Origin: Streptomyces lincolnensis
Lineage (GTDB): Bacteria; Actinomycetota; Actinomycetes; Streptomycetales; Streptomycetaceae
Direction of reading: 5' to 3'
Assembly: GCF_021173675.1 (NCBI RefSeq)
Contig: NZ_JAIHON010000029.1
Span: forward strand, 1 to 58,656
DNA: 58,656 nucleotides
Shown: one piece after another, positions 50,817 to 58,656 of the stretch
How the letters are laid out: each line of letters starts with the position of its first letter
Position numbering within the stretch: the first letter of the stretch is position 1
Program-made: the position numbers and the translations under genes
Notes under the pieces: generated by a model
What the model was told of the DNA's origin: nothing
The model's input: only the letters and a program-made list of their open reading frames with translations
Database searches by the model: none

Positions 50817-52361
50817 ATGGCTGGCCGAGAGGACGGGACACGTCGTACGGAAGGGGAGAGCACCGCGGAGACGACCGCCGACAGGTCGTGGGCGTGGGGA
50901 CTGCTCGACCACCTGCGGCCGACCGGGCGTGACGTCCGCCGGGTCGCCGCCTGGCTCGCCGACACCCTGGGCGCGACGGTCTCCCTCCAGGACGAGACCG
51001 GCGTCCTGCTCGCCGGCACCCGGATCGCCATGGACGAGGACCTGTTCACCGACCTCGTGACGGGCCGTATCGCCTCCGCCTCCTGGGAAGGAGAGGAGCG
51101 GTGCCTGCGCCTGGTCCGCGTCGAGCGCCCGCGGCAGGCCGCCGCCTGTGTGCTCGCCGTGTCCCGCCCGACACCACTGGACCGCCGCGCCTCCGAGATC
51201 GTCGTACACACCGCCCAGGTCGTCGAAGTGCTGCTGCGGGCGGACGAGACGACCACCACCGGGGACCGCCTGCGGCGGGCGGCGTCCGATCTGCGGCTGG
51301 CGATCCTGCAACTGCTGATGGTGGAGGACACCGTGTCGGCGCGGCGCGTCGCCGCCGGACTGTGGCCCGGCCTGCTCGACACCGACACCGCCTGTGTCTA
51401 CGTCCTGGAGTGCGAGGCCGGGCAACGCGACCGGCTCGTCGAGGAGTGCCTCCACCTGACGGCGGAACAGGCCCTGGTCGTGCGCTGCCCCGCCGTGGAC
51501 GAGCACGTGATCGTCGTCGCGCCCGGCGAGGTCGAGGGGCGGACCCTGACCTCTCTGGCCGGCCGGCACCCGCACACCTTCATCGGGGGCAGCAGCCGGC
51601 AGAGCCTGGCGCAGACCGCCGGCGCCTACGGACAGGCCGTCAGCGCGCTGGCCGTCGCGCACTTCCGGCCGGACAAGGCCGCGGTGTACGCCGAACGCAC
51701 CCACCCCGAACGCCTGATGGACCCCGCCGCGCTGCGTGAGTGGACCGCCCGGGCCCTGCGCCCGCTCGACACCCTGGCGCACCACACGCGGGCCGAACTC
51801 CTCGCCACCACACGGCTGGGACTGGAGTTCACCGCCGTCAGCGCGGCGAAGGTCCTGGGCGTCAGCCGCAACACCGTGCGCGCCCGCATGGAACGCGTCG
51901 AGGCACTGCTGCGCACCGACTTCTCCGACCTCACCGTCCGCGCGGTCACCCACCTCGCCCTGAACCACCAGGTCGGCCTCGACGGAACAACCGGGACGGG
52001 CACCGGCGAGCAGGCACCCCGGGCGCGGCTCGCCGACCTGATGGCCGGGCCCGCGGTGCAGACCTGGGCGCAGGAGCTGCTGGCCCGACTGGACGCGGAC
52101 AGCCGCGACCTGCGCCGGACACTGCGCACCTGGATCGCCGCCGGCGGCAACTCCGAACGGACCGCGCAGATCCTGGGCATGCACCCCCAGACCGTCCGCG
52201 AACACGTCCGCAGCGCGGAGCCCGTACTCGAACGGCAACTACTGAGCGCCGGCACCGACCTCTACGAGGTCGTCCTCGCCCATCTCGCCGTGGGCGAACT
52301 CCGGCCACCCGTCCTCGACCCGGCGAAACCGGACCATCCGGACGCACCTGTGCACGGGTGA
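50817..52361 (+). CDS. PucR/CdaR-like regulator with two C-terminal helix-turn-helix segments
   Basis: A 514-residue regulator. The N-terminal region (residues about 35-150) looks like a GAF/PAS-like sensor (VRRVAAWLADTLGATVSLQDETGVLLAGTR). The middle resembles the GGDEF-like part of PucR proteins. Two helix-turn-helix segments follow: AAKVLGVSRNTVRARMERVEALL and, about 95 residues on, TAQILGMHPQTVREHVRSAEPVL. PucR-type proteins normally have one such HTH_30, so the duplication is notable. The ATG follows GAGGAGAAGG. No obvious metabolic target is adjacent. Confidence 0.85.
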   Translation: MAGREDGTRRTEGESTAETTADRSWAWGLLDHLRPTGRDVRRVAAWLADTLGATVSLQDETGVLLAGTRIAMDEDLFTDLVTGRIASASWEGEERCLRLVRVERPRQAAACVLAVSRPTPLDRRASEIVVHTAQVVEVLLRADETTTTGDRLRRAASDLRLAILQLLMVEDTVSARRVAAGLWPGLLDTDTACVYVLECEAGQRDRLVEECLHLTAEQALVVRCPAVDEHVIVVAPGEVEGRTLTSLAGRHPHTFIGGSSRQSLAQTAGAYGQAVSALAVAHFRPDKAAVYAERTHPERLMDPAALREWTARALRPLDTLAHHTRAELLATTRLGLEFTAVSAAKVLGVSRNTVRARMERVEALLRTDFSDLTVRAVTHLALNHQVGLDGTTGTGTGEQAPRARLADLMAGPAVQTWAQELLARLDADSRDLRRTLRTWIAAGGNSERTAQILGMHPQTVREHVRSAEPVLERQLLSAGTDLYEVVLAHLAVGELRPPVLDPAKPDHPDAPVHG

Positions 52362-52394
52362 GCCCTCACACGGGCACAGCGGGCACCGACGCGA

Positions 52395-52424
52395 TTCACA
52401 ACGGTTCGGTATGAGACGTAAGTT
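52395..52424 (+). promoter_or_regulatory. Promoter for the 78-residue protein gene
   Basis: TTCACA (52395-52400), 18-nt spacer and TAAGTT (52419-52424). A start near 52431 would give a leader of about 178 nt. Confidence 0.4.
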
Positions 52425-52430
52425 CTAGCC

Positions 52431-52608
52431 ACCGCGGGGGCACGACCGGAACGGGGGACCGGTCGCGTCCCCGCGACGCATGCCCGGCATCCGCGACGGC
52501 CGACGCGGCGGACCGGTCGGCAGGATCGGCCTTCCCGGGGTGTTCCCTCCCCGGTCGGACGGGTACTCGTCCGGCTCCGGAACGACACAACCGCTGGAGG
52601 AGGCCGGA
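52431..52608 (+). other. Possible structured mRNA leader
   Basis: Three perfect hairpins occur in series: GTCGCG-TCCC-CGCGAC (52462-52477), CCGCG-N8-CGCGG (52491-52508) and CCGGGG-N8-CCCCGG (52535-52554). They precede the ribosome site GGAGGAGG. I do not recognise a known riboswitch class. Confidence 0.35.
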
Positions 52609-52845
52609 ATGACCAGCAGCACGGAGACCGGCGGCGTGACCGGTACGCCGGACAAGGACTACAACCTGATCTGGTATGTCGAGGCGTGCCTGAGCAACGC
52701 GCTGCGTCTGGAGAGCTACATCCAGGACGCCGAGCGCGAGAAGGACACCGAGGTCGCCGACCTGTTCCGCAAGGCCCAGGCCGACAGCCGCAAGGGCGCC
52801 GAGCTGGGCAAGGGGCTCCTGCGGGCACGGCTCGACGGCAGCTGA
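52609..52845 (+). CDS. Small hypothetical protein (78 residues)
   Basis: A 78-residue soluble protein I do not recognise. After a Ser/Thr/Gly-rich start it has two amphipathic helices: YNLIWYVEACLSNALRLESYIQDAEREKD and VADLFRKAQADSRKGAELGKGLL. This gives a helical hairpin that might bind a partner. The ATG has an excellent GGAGGAGG ribosome site, and the leader is long and structured, so expression is likely and perhaps regulated after initiation. It is too short for domain assignment by eye. Confidence 0.75.
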   Translation: MTSSTETGGVTGTPDKDYNLIWYVEACLSNALRLESYIQDAEREKDTEVADLFRKAQADSRKGAELGKGLLRARLDGS

Positions 52846-52890
52846 CACCGCTCCGCCCCGAAGACCCGGCCGCCGGGGAGACTCGGGCTG

Positions 52891-52950
52891 CCGGGCCTTC
52901 GGTGTGCGTGCGGGCGCCGGGCCTTCGGTGTGCGCGGGCGCCGGGCCCTT
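52891..52950. repeat. Tandem repeat in the convergent gap
   Basis: CCGGGCCTTCGGTGTGCG at 52891-52908 and again at 52917-52934, with a truncated third copy CCGGGCCCTT at 52941-52950. Spacing is 26 and then 24 bp. It fills the gap up to the stop of the alpha/beta hydrolase gene. Each unit can fold weakly (CCGG...). Confidence 0.75.
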
Positions 52951-52951
52951 C

Positions 52952-53830
52952 CTAGCGGGCGATCAGCTCCCGCAGCGCCTTGGCGACGTCCGCCGGCGCC
53001 TCCTCGGCCATGAAGTGCCCGTAGGGGACGGTCGAGTGCCGCAGATCCGTCGCCCACGCCTCCCACAGGGCGGCGGCGTCGAAGCCGAGGGCCGCGCCCC
53101 AGTCCTGCTGGAGCACCGTCACCGGCATGGTGAGCCGGTGCCCGGCGGCGCGGTCGGCCGTGTCGTGCGTGACGTCGACGCCCGCCGAAGCCCGGTAGTC
53201 GGCGACGATCGACGACACCGCCTCGCGAGAGGCGCGCAGATAGGCCGCGCGGACGTCGGAGGGGATGGCGTCGGGTGTGCGGGCCCACAGGTCCAGGAAG
53301 TGCCCGAAGAAGGCGTCCGCACTCGCGGTGATCATCTGTTCGGGCAGGCCCGGCGGCTGGGCCATGAGGTAGAGGTGGAAGCCGACGGCGGCCGAGGTCC
53401 CGCGCAGCGCCTCCCACATGTCGAGGGTCGGCAGGACGTCCAGGCAGGTCAGGTGGCTGATCGCGGCCGGATGGTCCAGGCCCGCCCGGAACGCCACCAG
53501 GGCACCTCGGTCGTGCCCGGCCAGCGCGAACCGCTCGTGACCCAGCCGCCGGGCCACGGCGACGACGTCGGCGGCCATCGTCCGCTTCGCGTAGGTGTCG
53601 GGACCGTCCTCCCGCGGCTTGTCGCTGTCGCCGTATCCCCGCAGGTCGGGGCAGATGACGGTGTGGTCCGCCGCCAGGTCCGCGGCGACGTGCCGCCACA
53701 TCAGGTGCGTCTGCGGAAAGCCGTGCAGCAGCACGACAGGCGTGCCGGCGCCTCCCACGGCCACGTTCAGGGCGACACCCTCGGCGGCCTCCACACGGTG
53801 GTACTCGAATCCCGGGACGGTCGGTTCCAC
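52952..53830 (-). CDS. Alpha/beta hydrolase, haloacetate dehalogenase/epoxide hydrolase type
   Basis: A 292-residue hydrolase. The nucleophile elbow is GHDRG with Asp107, as in fluoroacetate dehalogenases and epoxide hydrolases. The oxyanion motif HGFP (residues 36-39) and GYGDSDKP are typical, and the catalytic His is in YGHFMAEE near the C-terminus. The absence of two tyrosine lid residues in an obvious place leaves the choice between dehalogenase and epoxide hydrolase open. The GTG follows AGAGGAG. It is divergent from the SARP gene with 124 bp between. Confidence 0.9.
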   Translation of the reverse strand: MEPTVPGFEYHRVEAAEGVALNVAVGGAGTPVVLLHGFPQTHLMWRHVAADLAADHTVICPDLRGYGDSDKPREDGPDTYAKRTMAADVVAVARRLGHERFALAGHDRGALVAFRAGLDHPAAISHLTCLDVLPTLDMWEALRGTSAAVGFHLYLMAQPPGLPEQMITASADAFFGHFLDLWARTPDAIPSDVRAAYLRASREAVSSIVADYRASAGVDVTHDTADRAAGHRLTMPVTVLQQDWGAALGFDAAALWEAWATDLRHSTVPYGHFMAEEAPADVAKALRELIAR

Positions 53831-53954
53831 GGTTCGGCTCCTCTGGCTCGGTTCGGTGACTGCGGTGCCCCCAGCCTCCGGGGCGCCGATGAGCAGCGGA
53901 TGAACGCGTGTACGTTGAGGCCACGGCAGCAGGGTGAGGAAGGGCGCGAACGGC

Positions 53955-55937
53955 GTGCGAGTGGAGTTCGGGGTGCTGGGCCCCGTGGCCGCCTGGGACG
54001 ACACGGGCGCGCCCCTGGCCCTGAAGGGCCCCCGGCACCGCGCCGTGCTGGCCCGCCTCCTCGTGGCCCGGCGCCGGGTCGTACCGGTCGCGCGGCTGGT
54101 GGCGGACCTCTGGGAGGAGCCCCCGGCCGACGCGGTGAGCGCGGTACGGACCTTCGTCGCGGGGCTGCGGCGCTGCCTGGAACCGGAGCGGCCCCCGCGG
54201 GCACCGGCCCGGCTGCTGGTCACCGAAGGACCCGGCTACGCCCTGCGCGCCGACCACGACAGCGTCGACGCCTGGCGGTTCGAGCGTCTCGTCGACTCCC
54301 TCACGCACGTCCCGCCCGTCGCGGCGGTGGACGGGCTCGGCGCCGCCCTGGAGCTGTGGCGGGGCCCCGCCTACGCCGACGTCGCCGGGGAATCCTGGGC
54401 CCGCGCGGAACGCTCCCGGCTCGCCGAGCTGCGGCTGACCGCCGTGGAGCGCCGCGCCGAGGCCCGGATGGCGTCCGGCGCCGCCGCGGAGGCCGTCCCC
54501 GACCTGGACGCCCATGTGGCGGAGCACCCCTGGCGGGAGGACGCCTGGCAGCTGCTCGCCCTGGCCCTGTACCGCTCCGGACGGCAGGCCGACGCGCTGG
54601 CGGTCCTCAGACGCGCCCGGCAGCTGCTGCGCGAGCACCTGGGCGTGGACCCCGGCCCCCGGCTGAACCGTATGGAGGGGGACGTCCTGCGGCACGCCGG
54701 CCACCTCGATCCGGGCCCCGGCGACACGGCGGCGCAGGTCTGGGCCCGGGCGACCGCGGCGTACGAGAGCGTCGTGCCCTCCCGGGCCCGGACACGGCTG
54801 GAGTCGACGGCCGGCCTGATGCGCGATCTGGCGGTGACCGGGGGCGGCGGCCTGGAAGCGGCCCGACGCCACCGGCTGGCCGCCGTGGAGGCCGCTGAGC
54901 AGTTGGGCGACCCGGAGCTGACCGCCCGCGTCATCGGCGCCTACGACGTGCCCGCCCTGTGGACCCGGTCGGACGACGTCCGCCAGTCCGAGCGGCTGGT
55001 GGGGGCGGCGGAACGGACGCTGGGCCTGCTGCCGCCGGACACCCACGACGCGGCCAGGGCCCGGCTGCTCGCCACCGTCGCCGTGGAATCACGCGGCACC
55101 CTGCCCACCGAGGGGCCCGCCTCCGGGGCCCGGCCGCTGCTGGCCGCGCGGCAGGCCGAGGAGATCGCCCGCCGGCTCGGCGACGCCACCCTGCTCGCCT
55201 TCGCGCTGAACGGGCGCTTCATGCAGGCCTTCGAGCACACCGGCCTGGCCGCCCGACGTGACCGGATCGGCGCCGAGATCCTGTCCCTGGCCGCGCGGAA
55301 CAGCCTGGCGACCCACGAGGTGCTGGGCCACCTGATCCGCCTCCAGGCACGCTGTGCCCTGTCCGACCTCGCCGGGGCCGACCGTCACGCCGAGGCCGCC
55401 GACGCGCTGGCCGAGCGGCACGAACTCCCCCTGGTGACCGTCTTCACCACCTGGTACCGCGCGCTGCGCACGGCACTGACCGAGCCGTCGCCCGCCGCCG
55501 AGTCGGCCTACCGCGACGCCGCCACGACCCTGACCGGCGCCGGGATGCCCGGCCTGGAGTCCGGACTGCTGCCACTGGCCCTGCTGACCGTGCGCGTGCG
55601 CCACGGGGCACCCGTCACCGCCGACCCGCACACCGACTGGGGCCCGTACGAACCCTGGGTGCGTCCCCTGCTGCTGGCGCACGACGGACGGGAGGAGGAG
55701 GCCGCACATCTGCTCCGCACCGTTCCGGCCCCGCCCCGCGACCACATGACCGAGGCCCTGTGGTGCCTGCTCGCGCACACCGCGATCAAGGTGGGAGACG
55801 TCACGACCATGCGGCGGGCACACACCGCGCTCGCCCCGGCCGCGGGCGAACTCGCGGGCGCGGGCAGCGGCCTGCTCACCCTCGGCCCCGTCGCGGACCA
55901 CCTGGACATACTCGCCCGCGAACTTCGACGTTCGTGA
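53955..55937 (+). CDS. SARP/AfsR-type regulator (BTAD with C-terminal helical repeats)
   Basis: A 660-residue regulator. The N-terminal OmpR-like winged helix (EFGVLGPVAAWDDTGAPLALKGPRHRAVLARLL through ALRADHDSVDAWRFERLV) is followed by the bacterial transcriptional activation domain (about 100-245, LELWRGPAYADVAGESWARAE, HPWREDAWQLLALALYRSGRQADALAVLRRARQLL). The rest is TPR-like helical repeats; the NB-ARC ATPase of AfsR is absent. SARPs usually activate specialised-metabolite genes, but no such cluster is in the window. The GTG at 53955 is 10 nt after GAGGAAGGG. The next gene, 95 bp on, is another TPR protein and a likely target. Confidence 0.9.
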   Translation: MRVEFGVLGPVAAWDDTGAPLALKGPRHRAVLARLLVARRRVVPVARLVADLWEEPPADAVSAVRTFVAGLRRCLEPERPPRAPARLLVTEGPGYALRADHDSVDAWRFERLVDSLTHVPPVAAVDGLGAALELWRGPAYADVAGESWARAERSRLAELRLTAVERRAEARMASGAAAEAVPDLDAHVAEHPWREDAWQLLALALYRSGRQADALAVLRRARQLLREHLGVDPGPRLNRMEGDVLRHAGHLDPGPGDTAAQVWARATAAYESVVPSRARTRLESTAGLMRDLAVTGGGGLEAARRHRLAAVEAAEQLGDPELTARVIGAYDVPALWTRSDDVRQSERLVGAAERTLGLLPPDTHDAARARLLATVAVESRGTLPTEGPASGARPLLAARQAEEIARRLGDATLLAFALNGRFMQAFEHTGLAARRDRIGAEILSLAARNSLATHEVLGHLIRLQARCALSDLAGADRHAEAADALAERHELPLVTVFTTWYRALRTALTEPSPAAESAYRDAATTLTGAGMPGLESGLLPLALLTVRVRHGAPVTADPHTDWGPYEPWVRPLLLAHDGREEEAAHLLRTVPAPPRDHMTEALWCLLAHTAIKVGDVTTMRRAHTALAPAAGELAGAGSGLLTLGPVADHLDILARELRRS

Positions 55938-56032
55938 CCAATATGGCGATTTCCCACGCACGAGGACCAAGCAGGGGAAAATCGGCACCTGGACATCATC
56001 CGCCGAGCGGGCGACACGTGCAGGAGAGACGC

Positions 56033-57721
56033 ATGGAGTACTACGACCTCGGGCCCCACGGCCGATCCGTGACGACGACGTCGGCCGAGGCCCAACTCTG
56101 GTTCGACCGGGGCCTGGTGTGGACGTACGCCTTCCACCACGAGGAGGCCGTCGCCTGCTTCGAGGCCGCCGCGGCGGCCGATCCCGACTGCGCCATGGCC
56201 CACTGGGGCATCGCCTACGCCCTCGGCCCGAACTACAACAAACCCTGGGAGTTCTTCGACGAACGGGACCTCGCCACCACCGTCGACCGCACCCACGCCG
56301 CCGTCGAACTGGCCCACGACAAGGCCGCCGGCGCCACCCCCGTCGAACGCGCCCTCATCGAGGCGCTGCGCGCCCGCTACCCGCAGGACAAGCCCGTCGA
56401 GGACTGCTCGGTGTGGAACGAGCCCTACGCCGAGAGCATGCGCGCCGTCCACGCCCTCGCCCCGGACGACCCGGACATCGCCACCCTGTACGCCGACGCC
56501 CTGATGAACCTCACCCCCTGGCAGCTGTGGGACCTGCCCACCGGCGAGCCCGCCGAGGGCGCCCGCACCCTGGAGGCCAAGGCGGTCCTCGACCGCGTGC
56601 TCGCCCAGGACGCCGGACGCTCGCACCCCGGCGTGCTCCACCTGTACATCCACCTGATGGAGATGTCCCCGACCCCCGAGGCGGCCCTGTCCGTCGCCGA
56701 CCGCCTGCGCGGCCTGGTCCCCGACGCCGGCCACCTCCACCACATGCCCTCCCACCTGGAGGTGCTCTGCGGCGACTACCGGCGCGTGGTCAGCGACAAC
56801 AGCATCGCCGTCGCCGTCGACGAGAAGGTCCGCGCACGATCCGGGACGATGAACTTCTACACGCTCTACCGGTCGCACAACTACCACTTCAAGATCTACG
56901 GCGCGATGTTCCTCGGCCAGTCGGAGGTCGCCCTGGAGACCGCCGCGCAGTTGGAGGCGTCCATCCCGGAGGAACTGCTGCGGGTCCAGAGCCCGCCCAT
57001 GGCCGACTGGCTGGAGGCGTTCCTCGCCATGCGGGTCCACGTCCTGATCCGCTTCGGGCGCTGGGCCGACATCCTGAACCGGCCCCTGCCCGCCGACCCG
57101 GACCTGTACTGCGTGACGACCGCGATGCTCCACTACGCCCGTGGCGTCGCCCTCTCGGCCACCGGCCGCGTCGCCGAGGCGGAAGCCGAACGCCGTCTGT
57201 TCCACGAGGCGGTCGCCCGCGTGCCCGAGACCCGCATGCTGTTCAACAACACGTGCGCCGACATCCTGGCGATCGCCTCCGCCATGCTCGACGGCGAACT
57301 GGACTACCGCAAGGGCGACTTCGACGCCGCCTTCGCCGCCCTGGAGCGGTCGATCGCACTGGACGACCACCTCCCCTACGACGAGCCCTGGGGATGGATG
57401 CAGCCCACCCGCCACGCCTACGGCGCCCTCCTCCTCGAACAGGGTCGCGTCGCCGAGGCGGAAGCCGTCTACCGTGCCGACCTCGGCCTCGACGGCACCC
57501 TCCCGCGAGCCCTCCAGCACCCGGGCAACGTCTGGGCCCTGCACGGCCTCCACGAGTGCCTCCTCCGCCTGGGCAAGACGGGGGAGGCGCAGCTCGTGGC
57601 CCAACAGCTGCGTGTGGCCACCGCGTTGGCCGACGTGCCCGTCGAGGCCTCGTGCTTCTGCCGCCTGGACAAGGCCCCCGCGGTGCCCGACGCGGGCGGG
57701 TGCTGCGGCGCGGGGGACTGA
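56033..57721 (+). CDS. Tetratricopeptide-repeat protein with His-rich core and Cys-rich tail
   Basis: A 562-residue soluble protein made of TPR-like helical pairs from start (SAEAQLWFDRGLVWTYAFHHEEAVACFEAAAAADPDCAMAHWGIAYALG) to end (GRVAEAEAVYRADLG). A conserved-looking core HPGVLHLYIHLMEMS..GHLHHMPSH has six histidines and could bind metal. The C-terminus is Cys-rich (SCFCRLDK and GGCCGAGD, residues about 542-562). The His core is found in a wide family of uncharacterised bacterial TPR proteins; the Cys tail is less usual. The ATG follows AGGAGAG. It sits directly downstream of a SARP gene. Confidence 0.87.
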   Translation: MEYYDLGPHGRSVTTTSAEAQLWFDRGLVWTYAFHHEEAVACFEAAAAADPDCAMAHWGIAYALGPNYNKPWEFFDERDLATTVDRTHAAVELAHDKAAGATPVERALIEALRARYPQDKPVEDCSVWNEPYAESMRAVHALAPDDPDIATLYADALMNLTPWQLWDLPTGEPAEGARTLEAKAVLDRVLAQDAGRSHPGVLHLYIHLMEMSPTPEAALSVADRLRGLVPDAGHLHHMPSHLEVLCGDYRRVVSDNSIAVAVDEKVRARSGTMNFYTLYRSHNYHFKIYGAMFLGQSEVALETAAQLEASIPEELLRVQSPPMADWLEAFLAMRVHVLIRFGRWADILNRPLPADPDLYCVTTAMLHYARGVALSATGRVAEAEAERRLFHEAVARVPETRMLFNNTCADILAIASAMLDGELDYRKGDFDAAFAALERSIALDDHLPYDEPWGWMQPTRHAYGALLLEQGRVAEAEAVYRADLGLDGTLPRALQHPGNVWALHGLHECLLRLGKTGEAQLVAQQLRVATALADVPVEASCFCRLDKAPAVPDAGGCCGAGD

Positions 57722-57795
57722 GTGCCGGGGCCGGCGGCGCCGGAGTCGCGCGGAGCACGAGCCTGGCGCCACGGGCCTCGGCAGCGGCTTTCGGG

Positions 57796-58509
57796 TCAGC
57801 TCGTGGCCCGTACGGCGTCCCGGATCAGGTCGGCGACCTCCTTCGGCCGGGAGACGGCGACGGCGTGCGAGGCGCCCTCCAGCTCCACGACGGTGGCGCC
57901 GGCCCGCTTGGCTCCGAAGCGCTCGACCTCCGGGTTGATCGCGTTGTCCGCACCGGCCACCAGGGCCCAGGACGGCTTGGTCCGCCAGGCGGCCGCGCCG
58001 GCGGTCTCCTCGAACGCGGCCGTGGCCAGCGGGCGTTGGGCCGCCGCGAGGACCTTGGTGACCTCTGCCGGGACGTCGGCGGCGAACACCGACGGGAAGG
58101 CGTCCTCGGCGATGGTGACCTCGACGGCCGGGCTCTCGCCCGCCACCGGGTAGGTCCACTCCTTGAGGTTGCTGACCAGCGGCGAGAGCGGGAAGCGGTT
58201 CTGGAGCTCGCCGAGGCTCTCGCCCTCCTCCAGGCAGTAGGCCGCCACGTAGACCAGCCCGACGACGTTGTCCGTCGTGCCGGCCACGGTGATGAGCGCG
58301 CCGCCGTACGAGTGGCCCACCAGCAGGACGGGGCCGTCGATCTGGGCGGCGACGGACGCGACGTACGCGGCGTCAAAGGCCAGGCCGCGCAGCGGGTTGG
58401 GCGGGGCGATCACCGCGATGCCGTCGCTCTGGAGCTCGGCGACGACACCCGCCCAGCTGCCGGCGTCGGCGAACGCACCGTGGACCAGAACGACCGTAGG
58501 GGTCGACAT
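57796..58509 (-). CDS. Alpha/beta hydrolase (pheophytinase/esterase-like, Ser nucleophile)
   Basis: A 237-residue serine hydrolase. The oxyanion region is VLVHGAFADAGSWAGVV and the nucleophile is Ser67 in GHSYGG. The catalytic acid is in LVAGADNAINPE and the His in EGASHAVAVS. It resembles the salicylate-esterase/methylesterase-like group common in soil bacteria. The ATG follows GAGGAG, 20 bp after the stop of another hydrolase gene, so they form one operon. Confidence 0.92.
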   Translation of the reverse strand: MSTPTVVLVHGAFADAGSWAGVVAELQSDGIAVIAPPNPLRGLAFDAAYVASVAAQIDGPVLLVGHSYGGALITVAGTTDNVVGLVYVAAYCLEEGESLGELQNRFPLSPLVSNLKEWTYPVAGESPAVEVTIAEDAFPSVFAADVPAEVTKVLAAAQRPLATAAFEETAGAAAWRTKPSWALVAGADNAINPEVERFGAKRAGATVVELEGASHAVAVSRPKEVADLIRDAVRATS

Positions 58510-58529
58510 GTCGATGTACTCCTCGGAGA

Positions 58530-58656
58530 TCAGGCGGGGTGGAGGGCGGTGTGCAGGGTGGTGACGGCCTGGGTGATGGCGGCCTGGGCGGCGTGGGTTT
58601 CGCGCAGGGCGTTGAGCATGACGAAGTCGTGGATGATGCCCTGGTAGCGCACCGCG
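58530..58656 (-). CDS. Alpha/beta hydrolase (esterase, Aes/HSL-like), C-terminal end only
   Basis: The last 42 codons of a gene that enters from the right edge. The translation RYQGIIHDFVMLNALRETHA followed by AQAAITQAVTTLHTALHP matches the end of hormone-sensitive-lipase-type esterases, with the catalytic His in GIIHDF. It ends 20 bp before the ATG of the next hydrolase gene and probably shares its transcript. Confidence 0.75.
   Translation of the reverse strand, partial: AVRYQGIIHDFVMLNALRETHAAQAAITQAVTTLHTALHPA

Noticed and set aside
55508..58159. 883-residue minus-strand frame
   Set aside because: Shadow of the SARP and TPR genes. High third-position GC in Streptomyces creates such frames; no ribosome site or domain is seen.

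Overview
The window is high-GC actinobacterial chromosome and almost certainly Streptomyces. Third codon positions are nearly all G or C, GTG starts and 4-bp ATGA/GTGA overlaps are common, and the gene families are typical of the genus: GlgE, a SigB/F-type sigma factor, ANTAR, a SpoIIE-type phosphatase, SARP, DUF5133 and a CYP105-like P450 with its 3Fe-4S ferredoxin. I saw no TTA codon, rRNA, tRNA, CRISPR array, insertion sequence or attachment site.

Layout. 1-4 kb: alpha-glucan metabolism (start of glgE, a DUF5133 gene behind a nested palindrome, and a degenerate GHKL ATPase-like gene coupled to glgX). 4-9 kb: a VOC protein, a minimal ANTAR protein, a SigB/F-type sigma factor with a possible autoregulatory promoter, and a MarR/ABC-exporter operon. 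9-17 kb: a divergent HemC, a GNAT pair, a questin-oxidase-like protein, a secreted NPP1-family protein, a LigC-like ligase, and an SDR/TetR divergent pair whose promoters are covered by four operators phased at exactly 22 bp. 16-26 kb: regulators and efflux around a complete P450-ferredoxin-ferredoxin reductase cassette, with a Crp-like box upstream and a regulator on each side carrying the same TTGAGTTAsGCAA promoter motif.

26-32 kb: a DoxX/peroxiredoxin pair, a PAS-GAF-PP2C-HATPase stress phosphatase, a secreted cupin, and a split LigD (phosphoesterase and ligase as separate coupled genes). 32-40 kb: a fructan-use locus (LacI regulator, intracellular and Tat-secreted GH32 enzymes, ABC importer without its own ATPase) with two LacI-type operators between the transporter and the secreted enzyme. 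40-49 kb: a TauD-type dioxygenase facing a luciferase-like monooxygenase, a metallophosphoesterase, an HExxHxxGxxH metalloprotease, an MHYT membrane sensor, a dienelactone hydrolase and a YciO/Sua5 protein. 49-58.6 kb: a MerR regulator with its palindrome, a GNAT, a PucR-like regulator, a 78-residue protein behind a structured leader, an alpha/beta hydrolase, a SARP, a TPR protein with His- and Cys-rich motifs, and two further hydrolases.

The region reads as accessory but stable chromosome: many small regulator-target modules, each with its operator in the adjoining gap. The strongest unexplained signals are regulatory DNA, above all the 22-bp operator ladder at 15.30-15.38 kb, the matched promoters around the P450 cassette, and the nested palindrome before the DUF5133 gene. 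I ran no searches; family names come from recognising sequence motifs.
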